Below are positions 29,297-37,990 of a DNA stretch of 63,857 nucleotides, piece by piece; the stretch's first letter is position 1, and the number at the start of each line of letters is the position of its first letter. Made by a program: the position numbers and the translations under genes. This stretch comes from Parabacteroides sp. ZJ-118. Its GTDB lineage: Bacteria; Bacteroidota; Bacteroidia; Bacteroidales; Tannerellaceae. The stretch is taken from the NCBI RefSeq assembly GCF_011038785.1, contig NZ_JAAKDT010000013.1, positions 1 to 63,857 of the forward strand, read 5' to 3'. Below the pieces are notes generated by a model that saw only the letters and a program-made list of their open reading frames with translations, was not told the origin of the DNA and did no database searches.

Positions 29297-29716
29297 TTAA
29301 TGCGTACGGCGTTCGCCGATGATCAAGAAGGCCTCATCCTTCAAGGCGTCCGGCAATTGGATCCCTCGCAGTTGCAGGCTGCGAAGCCAACCGGCCACCT
29401 CCGTCTCCCGGAGGGTATAAAGCACCTCGCCGAACGCCTCGATGGCCTCCTCGTCGTAAGCGTCTGCCTCTATTCCTTGGAACTGATCCAGTTCCTCGTC
29501 GTTATAATATTCGATTTTCTGGCTGACGGCGGCCAGCAAGCTGTCCCGCTCGCAGGTCTCATATTGTCCGCAGCAAACCTCCGGGATCTCCCGCGCCTCG
29601 GGGATCTCCGGGATCTCTCCCCGTTCCAGCATCCTCCGGAGCTTCTTGTCCCGGAAATACCCAGCGATGGCGGCTACGACACCCAGGACGATAAGACTTA
29701 TGACAATGTACCACAT
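29297..29716 (-). CDS. Conserved membrane-anchored protein of unknown function
   Basis: The 139-residue product has one N-terminal membrane helix (about 3-20), a basic stretch (RDKKLRRMLERG) and then an acidic soluble domain with a Cys-rich motif VCCGQYETCERD. After that come two helical blocks, with EYYNDEELDQFQG in the first. I recall similar proteins beside aroA in other Bacteroidales but know no function. The Cys cluster could bind a metal, which is inference. It begins 4 bases after the aroA stop, so translational coupling is likely. Confidence 0.75.
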   Translation of the reverse strand: MWYIVISLIVLGVVAAIAGYFRDKKLRRMLERGEIPEIPEAREIPEVCCGQYETCERDSLLAAVSQKIEYYNDEELDQFQGIEADAYDEEAIEAFGEVLYTLRETEVAGWLRSLQLRGIQLPDALKDEAFLIIGERRTH

Positions 29717-29720
29717 AATT

Positions 29721-30980
29721 TCATGGAATGTTGAGCGTTGAACATGAGAGAGCCGATTCCTTGATGGAGAAACCGGCGGCCTTCAGATCTTCCCAATAAC
29801 GGGGATAACTCTTGCTGACCACCTGCGGGTGGGCGATCGCGATCCCCCCGGGACGTACCAAGGCGGCGGGGGCGAACGACAGGGCCATCCGATGGTCCTC
29901 GTAGGTGGCGATTACCGGACGCGGCTCCGGCTCCCCGCGCTCACCGTTCCATTCCAGGATACTGTCGTCGCGGTCTGTCAGCACATAACCCAGCTTGCGG
30001 AGCTCCCGCTTCAATGCCTCGATCCGATCCGTCTCCTTGATCCTCAACGATCGCAGTCCCGCGAAACGGAAGGGGATGTTCAATAGCGCACAAGTCACCG
30101 CGAAGGTTTGAGCCAGGTCCGGCTCGTTCACGAAGTCATGGACCAGCCGCTCGCAGACCGTCCCGGTATGCCTCAGCACGACCCCGCGGCTCGTATACGC
30201 GGTGCTCACGCCCAACCGGGCGAACAACCTCGCCCCGGCGGCGTCTCCCTGCAAGCTGTTCTCGCGCAAGCCCAGCAACTCGATCTCCGCCGTTCTCGAT
30301 AACGCCAGGATCTCGTACCAATAAGAGGCGGCGCTCCAATCGGACTCCACGGTGAGACGAACCGGCTGGTAGGCCCCGGGGAGCACCCGGATCGTATGCC
30401 CCGTCCAGGAGGCGCTCGCTCCATACCGCTCCATCAATCGCAAGGTGATATGGATATAGGGCCTGGAGATGACGGTGCCCTCCAGGCGCAACGCAACCCC
30501 CTGTTCCGTCAGCGGGGCGATCATCAAGAGGGCGGATATGTATTGAGAGCTGACATTTCCCGGCAGCGAGATCTCCCCGCCCCGCAGGGCGCTCCCGAAA
30601 ATACGCAAGGGGGGATAGCCCTCCCTCTCCAGGTACTCGATCCGGGCGCCCAGGGCGTTCAGCGCATCCACCAATACCTTGATCGGACGGTTCTTCATGC
30701 GCTCGCTCCCCGTGATCGTCCATTCGCCCGCCACCTTCGAGAGGAAAGCGGTCAGGAAACGCATCGTCGTGCCCGCCGCGCCTACGTCGAAATCCCGGTC
30801 GTTCGAGCTCAATGCCTTTACCATCAGGTTCGTGTCGTCGCAATCGGACAAGTTCTCCACGTCGTACGGGCTATCACTTAGCGCGTTCAAGATCAATGCC
30901 CGGTTGCTGATGCTTTTGGAAGCGGGAAGCTTTACGGTGGTCCGGATCGCTGAATCCGGAGCTTTTAGCTGATAATTCAT
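29721..30980 (-). CDS. aroA: 3-phosphoshikimate 1-carboxyvinyltransferase (EPSP synthase)
   Basis: This 419-residue enzyme transfers enolpyruvate from PEP to shikimate 3-phosphate in aromatic amino acid synthesis. The PEP/S3P-binding motif LPASKSISNRALIL is at about residues 18-31, and the DVGAAGTTMRFLTAF block follows. The FVNEPDLAQTFA and RIKETDRIEAL blocks and the final EDHRMALSFAPAAL are present. I start at the ATG giving MNYQLKAP; a GTG three codons upstream is possible. The gene is shorter and more divergent than enteric AroA, as is usual in Bacteroidetes. It heads a tight operon of four genes with a -7 box at 31009-31016. Confidence 0.95.
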   Translation of the reverse strand: MNYQLKAPDSAIRTTVKLPASKSISNRALILNALSDSPYDVENLSDCDDTNLMVKALSSNDRDFDVGAAGTTMRFLTAFLSKVAGEWTITGSERMKNRPIKVLVDALNALGARIEYLEREGYPPLRIFGSALRGGEISLPGNVSSQYISALLMIAPLTEQGVALRLEGTVISRPYIHITLRLMERYGASASWTGHTIRVLPGAYQPVRLTVESDWSAASYWYEILALSRTAEIELLGLRENSLQGDAAGARLFARLGVSTAYTSRGVVLRHTGTVCERLVHDFVNEPDLAQTFAVTCALLNIPFRFAGLRSLRIKETDRIEALKRELRKLGYVLTDRDDSILEWNGERGEPEPRPVIATYEDHRMALSFAPAALVRPGGIAIAHPQVVSKSYPRYWEDLKAAGFSIKESALSCSTLNIP

Positions 30981-31008
30981 TGCCTTCACATATTCAAGAT
31001 TCGGGAGG

Positions 31009-31016
31009 CAAAAATA
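31009..31016 (-). promoter_or_regulatory. -7 box for the aroA-porW operon
   Basis: The minus strand reads TATTTTTG, a full match, 28 bases before the preferred aroA start. Confidence 0.5.
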
Positions 31017-31098
31017 CGAAAATTAGCGGAGATACGGCGTATGTCCCGGGAGGAAAGCGTACATTCCCCGCGCCGGCGCAGGGAGTGCACGGATGTGG

Positions 31099-31923
31099 TC
31101 AAGGCAGCGTACCCGTCTTCAGGAAATGCTTCCGGAAGAAGAGGATCTGGTAATCGATGGAATTGTTCCAATAGTGGGCGTCGTGGTTACCCGGGCGGGT
31201 GATAAAGTCGTGGTCGATACCCTGTCTCAATAACGCCTCGTGGTAGTTTTTGTTCACTTCCAGGAAGAAATCGCTCTCACCGCAATCGAAGATCAGGGCG
31301 GTCCGGCCTTTCCGCAAGGTGGGGACCAGGTGGATGACCGTGTGGGTCTCCCAATTCTCCGGATAGTCCGCCTTCGCACCTATCTGCAGGCTCATCTCCC
31401 AATTCTCGGGGAAGGGGCGGATATCCATGCCGCCGCTCGTGCTTCCCGCTGCGGAGAAGACATCGTCGTGACGGAGGGCGTTCCACATCGCGCCGTGCCC
31501 GCCCATGCTCAGGCCGGTGATCGCGCGTCCCTCGCGAGCGGACACGGTGTTGTACCGGGCGTCGATGGCTTCGACCAGCTCCTTCGAGATGAAGGTCTCG
31601 TAGCGTACGTCCGCGTGCAAGGGGCTGTCCCAGTACCACGAGTTCTCGCCGTCCGGGCATACGAAGAAGAGGCTCTTCTCGTCGGCGATCTCGGGCAGGT
31701 CCGGCTTGATGCCGAGCCATGTGCGGGCGTCGCCGCTGTAGCCATGCAGCAGATAGATCGCCGGGCAGGCTTTCGTCGCGGCCGCGTCCGGGCTTACCAC
31801 GACTACCTCTATGGTTTTACGCATCGAGGGGCTTTGCACGCGCAACGTATCCACCCTCGCCGCCTGTACACCGAGCGGTAGCAAACCGGCCAACGCTACC
31901 GCCACCTTTTTTATCCAATTCAT
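31099..31923 (-). CDS. Secreted esterase (FrmB/acyl esterase family)
   Basis: The 274-residue alpha/beta hydrolase has a signal peptide (about 1-21, ending GVQA). The nucleophile elbow is GLSMGG at about residue 147, with the catalytic Asp expected in FDCGESDFF and His in TRPGNHDAHYW. The oxyanion region is YLLHGYSGD. It resembles S-formylglutathione hydrolase and feruloyl/acetyl esterases of the Esterase D family; a secreted form suggests an ester on a glycan. The longer in-frame start at 32001 crosses a GC-rich hairpin and is rejected. It is 80 bases after the PHP protein gene on the same strand. Confidence 0.88.
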   Translation of the reverse strand: MNWIKKVAVALAGLLPLGVQAARVDTLRVQSPSMRKTIEVVVVSPDAAATKACPAIYLLHGYSGDARTWLGIKPDLPEIADEKSLFFVCPDGENSWYWDSPLHADVRYETFISKELVEAIDARYNTVSAREGRAITGLSMGGHGAMWNALRHDDVFSAAGSTSGGMDIRPFPENWEMSLQIGAKADYPENWETHTVIHLVPTLRKGRTALIFDCGESDFFLEVNKNYHEALLRQGIDHDFITRPGNHDAHYWNNSIDYQILFFRKHFLKTGTLP

Positions 31924-31942
31924 ATCTGTAAACCGTTTGAGC

Positions 31943-31984
31943 CATCCCCCGAGGCCTTGTCCCCGAGGGGGCCGCGGGGGGATG
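31943..31984. repeat. GC-rich intergenic hairpin
   Basis: CATCCCCC and GGGGGATG form the outer stem, with a further GAGGCC/GGCC pairing inside. There is no T tract, so it may be an mRNA-stabilising or REP-like element between the PHP and esterase genes and not a terminator. Confidence 0.5.
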
Positions 31985-32003
31985 AGCCGTGTTAAAGACA
32001 AGT

Positions 32004-33065
32004 TTATTCGGGGAAAGAGAGCGTCAGCTTCTTGTTACCCGTGAGGCAGTTCTCCACCGTGAAGGCCGTCGTTTTCGGCCTGTCGATCAAGACCACTTTC
32101 CGGGCGGGGAAGCGGTATAGGGCACCTCCGCCCGTCATCTCGAACGAGAGGTCTGACCGGTTGGTCACTTCCAGCCGGTTGTCTCCGATCGGGCGGACCG
32201 ACAGGCAGGCTTTCAGTAATTTCTCGAGAAGCTCCGGGGATCCGGCCAGCTTCCCGTCAAAGTACGCGACGGTACGTCCTGCGGACAGCGCGTCGCGAAT
32301 GCCTCGCTCGCTCCTCTCCGAGGCGAACACCAGGGTGAGCGGCCGCATCAGCTTGTCTCCCCAGCCGTATACGCTCGCGACCAGACCGTGCGCGTCCGTG
32401 TTCGCCATGTAGGCCTTCCCGTAGCGATCGCACCAATCCAGCGCCGCCGGATAATATTCCGCGTAGTTGAAGACCTCTATGCCGTCGATCTTGTCGGCCT
32501 TCAGCAGCTGCTCGTGAACCGGATACAGCGTAGACTTGTCGTCCGGCCAGCCGGGATGGTTCCACAGGATGAAAGCGCCTTGCCGTTTGGCCTCGTCGAT
32601 CGCTTTCAGCGGGTCTTCCACGTCCATCGCCTCGGCATCCTGTATGAACAGGGCGTTCAAATGGCCCAGGGGCTTGCTGCGGGTGATCTCCGTCCCTTGG
32701 ATGACGATGAAGCCCTTGGCGTCCGCCGCCTTCTTCGCGATTTTGTAGGATTCGTTCCTGTCGCCCTTCAGCACCTCTTTCCTCGGGCGGTACTCGATGT
32801 GGTCCGTGATCGCGATCGCGTCCAGTCCCTCCTGCCAGGCCTCCTGCACCCGCATATCCGGCCATACCAAGCCGTCGGAGAAGACCGTGTGGATGTGAAA
32901 ATCGCACTTCAGGGTCTCGTAGTTGCCGAATCCCGGGATGTTGATCACGTTTCGTTCGTTCGATTTGTCCAGATGGGGCAATTCGTACACCTCCGTGTTC
33001 CGGATCTGCGCCTGGACGACGGACGTCCCGGCCAATAACAGGCATAAAGCAATCTGTTTCATCAT
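32004..33065 (-). CDS. Secreted PHP-domain phosphoesterase
   Basis: The 353-residue protein has a signal peptide (about 1-19). A PHP-type metal site follows: CDFHIHTVFSDG at about residue 55, ITDHIEYRP, WNHPGWP and a late NTDAHG. The domain usually hydrolyses phosphate mono- or diesters with a trinuclear metal centre. The last 80 residues form a beta-rich domain. The start is at two consecutive ATG codons (33065 and 33062), downstream of a good promoter. It is probably co-transcribed with the esterase. The substrate is unknown. Confidence 0.87.
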   Translation of the reverse strand: MMKQIALCLLLAGTSVVQAQIRNTEVYELPHLDKSNERNVINIPGFGNYETLKCDFHIHTVFSDGLVWPDMRVQEAWQEGLDAIAITDHIEYRPRKEVLKGDRNESYKIAKKAADAKGFIVIQGTEITRSKPLGHLNALFIQDAEAMDVEDPLKAIDEAKRQGAFILWNHPGWPDDKSTLYPVHEQLLKADKIDGIEVFNYAEYYPAALDWCDRYGKAYMANTDAHGLVASVYGWGDKLMRPLTLVFASERSERGIRDALSAGRTVAYFDGKLAGSPELLEKLLKACLSVRPIGDNRLEVTNRSDLSFEMTGGGALYRFPARKVVLIDRPKTTAFTVENCLTGNKKLTLSFPE

Positions 33066-33092
33066 TGTGTTTGATTTTATGTTTGTCGCTCG

Positions 33093-33122
33093 CGAATATA
33101 CGCGTTTTTCAATTGCGCGCAA
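33093..33122 (-). promoter_or_regulatory. Promoter of the PHP-esterase unit
   Basis: On the minus strand TTG (33120-33122) is followed after 19 bases by TATATTCG (33093-33100), close to consensus in both boxes and spacing. The PHP start is 27 bases downstream. Confidence 0.6.
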
Positions 33123-33139
33123 ACCCCGGCGGACATGCC

Positions 33140-33183
33140 CGAGGCCTCGGGAGGTGTCGCTACGGCCGTGGCGGTCGTTTCCG
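33140..33183. repeat. 44-bp intergenic repeat, copy A
   Basis: It begins GAGGCCTCGGGAGG and ends GTTTCCGA, and matches 53299-53342 at 36 of 44 positions by hand alignment. It lies in the gap between the divergent PHP gene and the asd stop. Confidence 0.55.
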
Positions 33184-33269
33184 AGGGTTTTCGGCCGGGA
33201 GCGCCCGTCGCCCTGCCGCGGCGCTCGCTTCCGCGCGCCGTGCGACGGGGGTATCGCGGCCGAGGTCTG

Positions 33270-34280
33270 TCAGCCGAGGTTGCCTACCTTGAGCAGGTAC
33301 TCGGCGATCTGCACGGCGTTCAGGGCGGCGCCCTTGCGGATCTGGTCGCTCACGGCCCAGAATGTCAGGCCGTTCGGGTTGCTGAGGTCCTTCCGGATAC
33401 GGCCTACGTATACCGGATCGTGGTCCGCCGCGAACAGCGGCATCGGATACGTCTTGCTCGCCGGGTCATCTCGCAACACCACGCCCTCGGCCCGGGCGAA
33501 CGCCTGGCGCGCCTCTTCCACGCTGACCGGACGCGCGGTCTCTACCCAGATGGACTCGCTGTGCGCGCGCATGACCGGTACGCGCACGCAGGTCGCGCTC
33601 ACCTCGACATCCGAGTGCATGATCTTGCGGGTCTCGTTATACATCTTCATCTCCTCTTTCGTGTAGCCGTTTTCCGTGAATACGTCTACGTGAGGGATCA
33701 CGTTGTATGCCAGTTGGTAGGCGAATTTCTTTACCGTGGGCTCCTCGCCCTTCAGGAGTTGCTCATATTGTCTCACCAACTCGGCCATCGCGGTGGCGCC
33801 CGCCCCGCTGGCGGCTTGGTACGTGGATACGTGGACGCGCTTGATCGGCGACAGCTTCTCGATCGCCTTCAGCGCCACGACCATCTGGATCGTCGTGCAA
33901 TTCGGGTTGGCGATCACGCCGCGCGGACGGTTCAAGGCATCCTCCGGGTTTACCTCCGGAACGACCAGGGGGACATCCTCGTCCATGCGGAACGCGCTGG
34001 AGTTGTCGATCATCACCGCGCCATGTCTCGTGATCGTCTTCTCGAACTCCCGGGAGGTATCCCCTCCGGCCGAGACAAAAGCGATATCGATCCCCTTGAA
34101 GTCGTCGTTATGCTTCAGCTCCTTGACGGTATACGGTTTGCCACGGAAGGTATAAACACGTCCGGCACTGCGAGCGGAACCGAAAAGTACCAGCTCGTCC
34201 ATCGGGAAATCTCTCTGGTCGAGTACGCGCAGGAACTCCTGTCCCACGGCCCCGCTTACACCAACAATCGCTACTTTCAT
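33270..34280 (-). CDS. asd: Aspartate-semialdehyde dehydrogenase
   Basis: The 336-residue enzyme converts L-4-aspartyl phosphate to L-aspartate 4-semialdehyde with NADPH, for lysine, threonine, methionine and diaminopimelate synthesis. It has the Rossmann motif [14 protein letters not shown], the active-site Cys in NPNCTTIQM and the conserved [13 protein letters not shown] block. Several in-frame ATGs exist upstream (34289, 34298, 34331); the start giving MKVAIVG matches the usual family N-terminus. It is a single gene, divergent from the lamin-tail protein. Confidence 0.95.
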   Translation of the reverse strand: MKVAIVGVSGAVGQEFLRVLDQRDFPMDELVLFGSARSAGRVYTFRGKPYTVKELKHNDDFKGIDIAFVSAGGDTSREFEKTITRHGAVMIDNSSAFRMDEDVPLVVPEVNPEDALNRPRGVIANPNCTTIQMVVALKAIEKLSPIKRVHVSTYQAASGAGATAMAELVRQYEQLLKGEEPTVKKFAYQLAYNVIPHVDVFTENGYTKEEMKMYNETRKIMHSDVEVSATCVRVPVMRAHSESIWVETARPVSVEEARQAFARAEGVVLRDDPASKTYPMPLFAADHDPVYVGRIRKDLSNPNGLTFWAVSDQIRKGAALNAVQIAEYLLKVGNLG

Positions 34281-34297
34281 TTTGAGCATTGATTTCA

Positions 34298-34327
34298 TTT
34301 GAGTCATATAAAATAGTTGTAACTTTG
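34298..34327 (+). promoter_or_regulatory. Promoter of the lamin-tail surface protein
   Basis: TTTG (34298-34301) is followed after 18 bases by TAACTTTG (34320-34327). The gene starts about 106 bases further on, so the transcript would have a long leader. Confidence 0.5.
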
Positions 34328-34433
34328 CCACGCGAAAGGGCTTCCGCTCGTAGGCCTTTCAGCCCCTTTCATTTACAATTGTATGTAGTCAGGGCGCAAA
34401 GATAGATAAATTTATAACGAAAACCAGATAGCT

Positions 34434-36542
34434 ATGAAACATTTATTAGTAATGCTCGCACTTTTGCTTCCGCTTCGCGTTTATCCTCAGTTCAAAGAAT
34501 CGTTTCAGGGGCCGGAGGTCGCGTCAGCCAATCCGTGGACGGGTGACCTGGATGGCTTCGCGGTCGGGGAGGGCTGGCTGCTCTCCCGCGCGGACGCGGC
34601 GCGGAATCGCGTCTCCATAGAGACGCCCCTCTTTTATTCCCCCACCATGGAGTGGGAATTCGAGGTCCGGATGGATTTCAAGCCAACCGATCCGAACCAT
34701 ATCCGGCTGCATGTCTATCTCGATGACCCGGGGACGCCGGGCGCGAGAACGGATTACTACGTCCAGGTCGGCAGTAACAAGCAAACGATCACGTTCCGGA
34801 GGCAGGCCGAAACGGAGAAGAGCCCGAGGATCTTGATCGAGGAGGCGCTCGCGGCCTTGTCGGGAGCCGTGAGCCTGAGGGTGAGACTTACGTTGGAGAA
34901 TCGCGAGACCTGGAACTTGTATGTGCTGGAGGAGGATCGGTTCGTGTGGATAGGGAGTTGCGAGTCCGGAGTCTCCGCTTCCTGCGAAGGGGGGCCGCTC
35001 CGTCTGGAGTGCCGCTATACGAAAACGCGGGTGAATGGCTTCGCGTGCAACTACATCGTCGTGTCCGATACGATCTCGATCGAACCGGAGAGGCCGCACG
35101 CGCCCGAGGAGCCCGGAGCGCCGGATCTCCCCGCGGAGCCGGAAGAGCCCGAGGCGCCGGATGTCCCGGATCTCCCCGCAGAGCCGGAGGCGGCGGATAC
35201 CCCCTCTCTCCCTGCCGGCGGTATCCGCATCAACGAGGTGATGGCGGATCCGAAAGGGCAACAGGCTTTCCCGGAGACGGAGTATGTGGAGCTGTACAAC
35301 GCAACCGACAAGGCGGTCGCGTTGGCGGGCTGGTCGTTCGTATACGGTGGCAAGCCTACGGTATTGACCGCCTCGCTCCTGGACGCGGGCGGGTATGTCG
35401 TGCTCTACCGCTCCGGCAGGGAGCTGGCGATCGACGATCCGGGACAAGCCCTGCCCCTGGATAAATTCCCCGCGTCGTTGGCAAACGCGGGGAAGGAGCT
35501 GGCTCTCCTCGATCCTTCCGGTAGGGAGATCGACCGGGTTGCCTATGAGCCGGCGAGAGCCGGCATCGCCTGGGAACGCACGGGCGCCGGCTTCTACCTG
35601 TCGACGGATGAGCGAGGTGGCACGCCGGGCTCCGCGAACTCCTCCCCGGCGGCCGGGCCGGACGATCCGGATCGCCCGGGAGCCCCCGCGCACCCGGTCC
35701 TCCCCGCGCACCCGGCCGTTTTGCCCCGTGAGATCGTTTTCAATGAGTTGCTGCCGAATCCCTACCCGGAAGGGAGTGAGTATATCGAGCTGTACAATCG
35801 CTCGGACCGGGCGTTGCCCTTGGCCGGGCTCTCTATCGCTACCCGCAGGGCGGATGGGACATTGAGCGCGCGCTATCCGTTGTCTTCCATCACCTCTTCG
35901 CTGGAGCCGCGGGATTACGTGTTGTTGACGAAAAAGATAGAGGGCGTGAGCGGTTTTTATCTGATAGCCTCGCCCGGCGCCTTGCGGGAGTTGAAACTTC
36001 CGGTTCTGGCAAATACCTCCGCGACGCTGGTCCTGTTCCGTACGGGCGACGAGGCCGTGATCGACGAGGTTCGCTATACCGCCCAATGGCATGCGCCATC
36101 CGTGAGAAACGAGAAAGGGGTCGCCTTGGAGCGGATCCACCCGGATCGCGATACGCAGGACGAGGCGAACTGGACCTCGGCCTCGGCCCCGGCGGGATAC
36201 GGTACGCCCGGCTACCGGAATTCCCAATACAGTACGCCGGATGAAGGCGAGGTCACGGGCATAGAACCGCCCGTTTACTCCGAGGCGACGAAAGAATATG
36301 CCATCCCCTACCGGCTGGATGAGGCCGGCTATACCTGCAGGGCTTGGATATTTGATACCTCCGGGAGGCGTATCTGCGAGGTGGTAAACCAGGACTTGCT
36401 GGGGACGGAAGGTGAGCTGACTTGGAACGGCCGTGCGGCGAACGGCTCCAAGGTGAGGACGGGCGTCTATATCTTCTACGCGGAGCTCGCTCATCCCCGC
36501 GGACAGGTAAAACGATATAAGGAGGTGTTTCTGGCGCGATAA
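34434..36542 (+). CDS. Lamin-tail-domain surface protein with FlgD-like C-terminus
   Basis: The 702-residue protein has a signal peptide (about 1-18) and a beta-sandwich-like N-terminal region. A Pro/Glu-rich linker (about 217-258) leads to a first lamin tail domain, with GIRINEVMADPKGQQ and EYVELYNATD. A second linker (about 405-430) leads to a second one, with EIVFNELLPNPYPEG and EYIELYNRSD. The C-terminus (about 610-702) resembles the FlgD-like Ig fold found at the end of type IX cargo: TWNGRAANGSKVRTGVYIF. It is likely surface-exposed; the function is unknown. Base composition is notably GC-rich in the linkers. Confidence 0.8.
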   Translation: MKHLLVMLALLLPLRVYPQFKESFQGPEVASANPWTGDLDGFAVGEGWLLSRADAARNRVSIETPLFYSPTMEWEFEVRMDFKPTDPNHIRLHVYLDDPGTPGARTDYYVQVGSNKQTITFRRQAETEKSPRILIEEALAALSGAVSLRVRLTLENRETWNLYVLEEDRFVWIGSCESGVSASCEGGPLRLECRYTKTRVNGFACNYIVVSDTISIEPERPHAPEEPGAPDLPAEPEEPEAPDVPDLPAEPEAADTPSLPAGGIRINEVMADPKGQQAFPETEYVELYNATDKAVALAGWSFVYGGKPTVLTASLLDAGGYVVLYRSGRELAIDDPGQALPLDKFPASLANAGKELALLDPSGREIDRVAYEPARAGIAWERTGAGFYLSTDERGGTPGSANSSPAAGPDDPDRPGAPAHPVLPAHPAVLPREIVFNELLPNPYPEGSEYIELYNRSDRALPLAGLSIATRRADGTLSARYPLSSITSSLEPRDYVLLTKKIEGVSGFYLIASPGALRELKLPVLANTSATLVLFRTGDEAVIDEVRYTAQWHAPSVRNEKGVALERIHPDRDTQDEANWTSASAPAGYGTPGYRNSQYSTPDEGEVTGIEPPVYSEATKEYAIPYRLDEAGYTCRAWIFDTSGRRICEVVNQDLLGTEGELTWNGRAANGSKVRTGVYIFYAELAHPRGQVKRYKEVFLAR

Positions 36543-36556
36543 GTTCACGCGCGGGA

Positions 36557-37714
36557 TCAGGGCAACATCATGGGATATACATCCTTGTACCACTCAAGAT
36601 CCTTGTACCATTCGTTCAGCTCGGGCAAGGCTTCTTGGGGGACGTATATGGATAGGCCACTGTAGGTGTGGATCGGCAGATAGCTCCCGCCCGGATACGG
36701 GTAGGCATAAATCGCCTTGGGTGTGGCCGCCTTGTAAATCACCGCCTTTTCCAGGCTCCGCTTGAACGCGTCGTAGGGCTCCCCCGCGGCCAGGCGGCTC
36801 ACGTAATCGTCGAGATCGTATAAGGCATGATAATCCGGCGTCAAATACTCCATGATCTGCAGCTCGCCGGCGGGCACGGCGAACAGGTCGCGTTCCGTCT
36901 TGCCTTGGAATAGGGTACGGCAAGCCGCGACCAGTTCGTCCAACGCATCGCTTTTTATGACGGAGATCGTGGCGTATGGATAGTCGTCATCCTTGTAGTA
37001 TTCGTAGAACTTTGTCGCCATCCCCACCACGTCCGCCTCTTTCTCGAACATATCCCCCATGATCGTCTGATAGGGGAAACCCTTAGCCTGTATCTCCGTG
37101 GGCGAGCCGATCATGTAATCCGTGCATCCCCGGAACGCGTAAGCGACCTCGGCGCACGACATATAACAAGCGTCGAACAAAAGAAAATCAAAATGGTACT
37201 TCGATAAAGCGGAGGACAGATCATTGATCTCCATGAAATTGTCCCTCCCGTCTTGCCCGAAGGAACGCAGATAGCGATAGACATCCGAAGGCAGCCAACC
37301 TGTCCCGTGGCTCCACAGCACCAACCCGTAGCCATCCGCCGGGTATTCCCCTTGTACCTTGTCGAGGATTCGCGTCAGCGTCTCGGTAGAGGCCGAGTTC
37401 TGGTCTGGGTCGTAGGTCTCGAGCACGATCTGCCGGACGGTATCCGCCTCCAGCTTTAACTGGAAAAGCCGAGGGACCTCGTTCTGCTCATCCGTATAGA
37501 TCAACAAATTGCCGTCGTTCAGTCCCTCTCGCTCAATCCCTTCCTTTATCGCTCTCAGGTTTTGGCTCACGTATCCACTCAGGCTATTATCCCCCGCGAT
37601 ATAGACAAGGACCGTACGGGTGGTGGCGGCGGTAGGGATAACGACCTCCTCCTTGTCGCAAGCGACAAACGAGAGGAGCGACAGCAAGAACATTACGGTA
37701 TGGTTAGCCTTCAT
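36557..37714 (-). CDS. Clostripain-family (C11) cysteine protease lipoprotein
   Basis: The 385-residue protein is a lipoprotein (lipobox LSFVAC, Cys19). The clostripain domain has the catalytic His in LWSHGTGW and Cys in FDACYMSC. C11 enzymes cleave after Arg or Lys and often self-activate. Directly after the lipid Cys it reads DKEEVVIP, nearly the same as the S41 protease at 51874 (EKEEVVIP), an acidic motif like the Bacteroidetes lipoprotein export signal for surface display. I start at MKANHTV; the longer open frame extends through the -7 box. It converges on the lamin-tail gene, 14 bases away. Confidence 0.88.
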   Translation of the reverse strand: MKANHTVMFLLSLLSFVACDKEEVVIPTAATTRTVLVYIAGDNSLSGYVSQNLRAIKEGIEREGLNDGNLLIYTDEQNEVPRLFQLKLEADTVRQIVLETYDPDQNSASTETLTRILDKVQGEYPADGYGLVLWSHGTGWLPSDVYRYLRSFGQDGRDNFMEINDLSSALSKYHFDFLLFDACYMSCAEVAYAFRGCTDYMIGSPTEIQAKGFPYQTIMGDMFEKEADVVGMATKFYEYYKDDDYPYATISVIKSDALDELVAACRTLFQGKTERDLFAVPAGELQIMEYLTPDYHALYDLDDYVSRLAAGEPYDAFKRSLEKAVIYKAATPKAIYAYPYPGGSYLPIHTYSGLSIYVPQEALPELNEWYKDLEWYKDVYPMMLP

Positions 37715-37738
37715 AAGTGATATACTGGATTTACCCCG

Positions 37739-37746
37739 CGAAGGTA
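37739..37746 (-). promoter_or_regulatory. -7 box for the clostripain gene
   Basis: The minus strand reads TACCTTCG, one mismatch from consensus, 24 bases before the ATG. The rest of the gap to the ROK promoter (37747-37955) is AT-rich and holds nothing that I recognise. Confidence 0.45.
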
Positions 37747-37955
37747 TCACAATTCCTTGATATACGGAAGGACAAGGAAGATGATTTATCCTTATGCGCC
37801 GTGTCGTAAAGCGGCTGTATCCGTCCGGGCGCATAGTCGGTGCGCCGCGCGTCATTTTTCCGGCCTCCTCGTACCGGTGCGATAAGATCGCGCGTTGGCT
37901 TTCCCTTATGAAAAAGATTTATTTTATCACGCCTAGTTTTTGAAAAAACTTATCG

Positions 37956-37963
37956 TACCTTTG
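37956..37963 (+). promoter_or_regulatory. -7 box for the ROK regulator
   Basis: TACCTTTG is a perfect -7 match, 27 bases before the chosen ATG. It lies inside the longest possible reading frame, so it decides the start at 37991. A TTTG upstream (37939-37942) is too close for standard spacing. Confidence 0.55.
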
Positions 37964-37990
37964 CCTGAATCACTCAATAAAGGTATCACC

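Noticed and set aside
34524-36593. A 689-codon open frame on the minus strand
   Set aside because: It is antisense to the lamin-tail protein, caused by the high GC content; its translation is Arg/Gly-rich and shows no domain.
37940-37990. Longer N-terminus for the ROK regulator
   Set aside because: A perfect -7 promoter box lies inside the extension; the same reasoning shortened the sialidase and ruvB starts.
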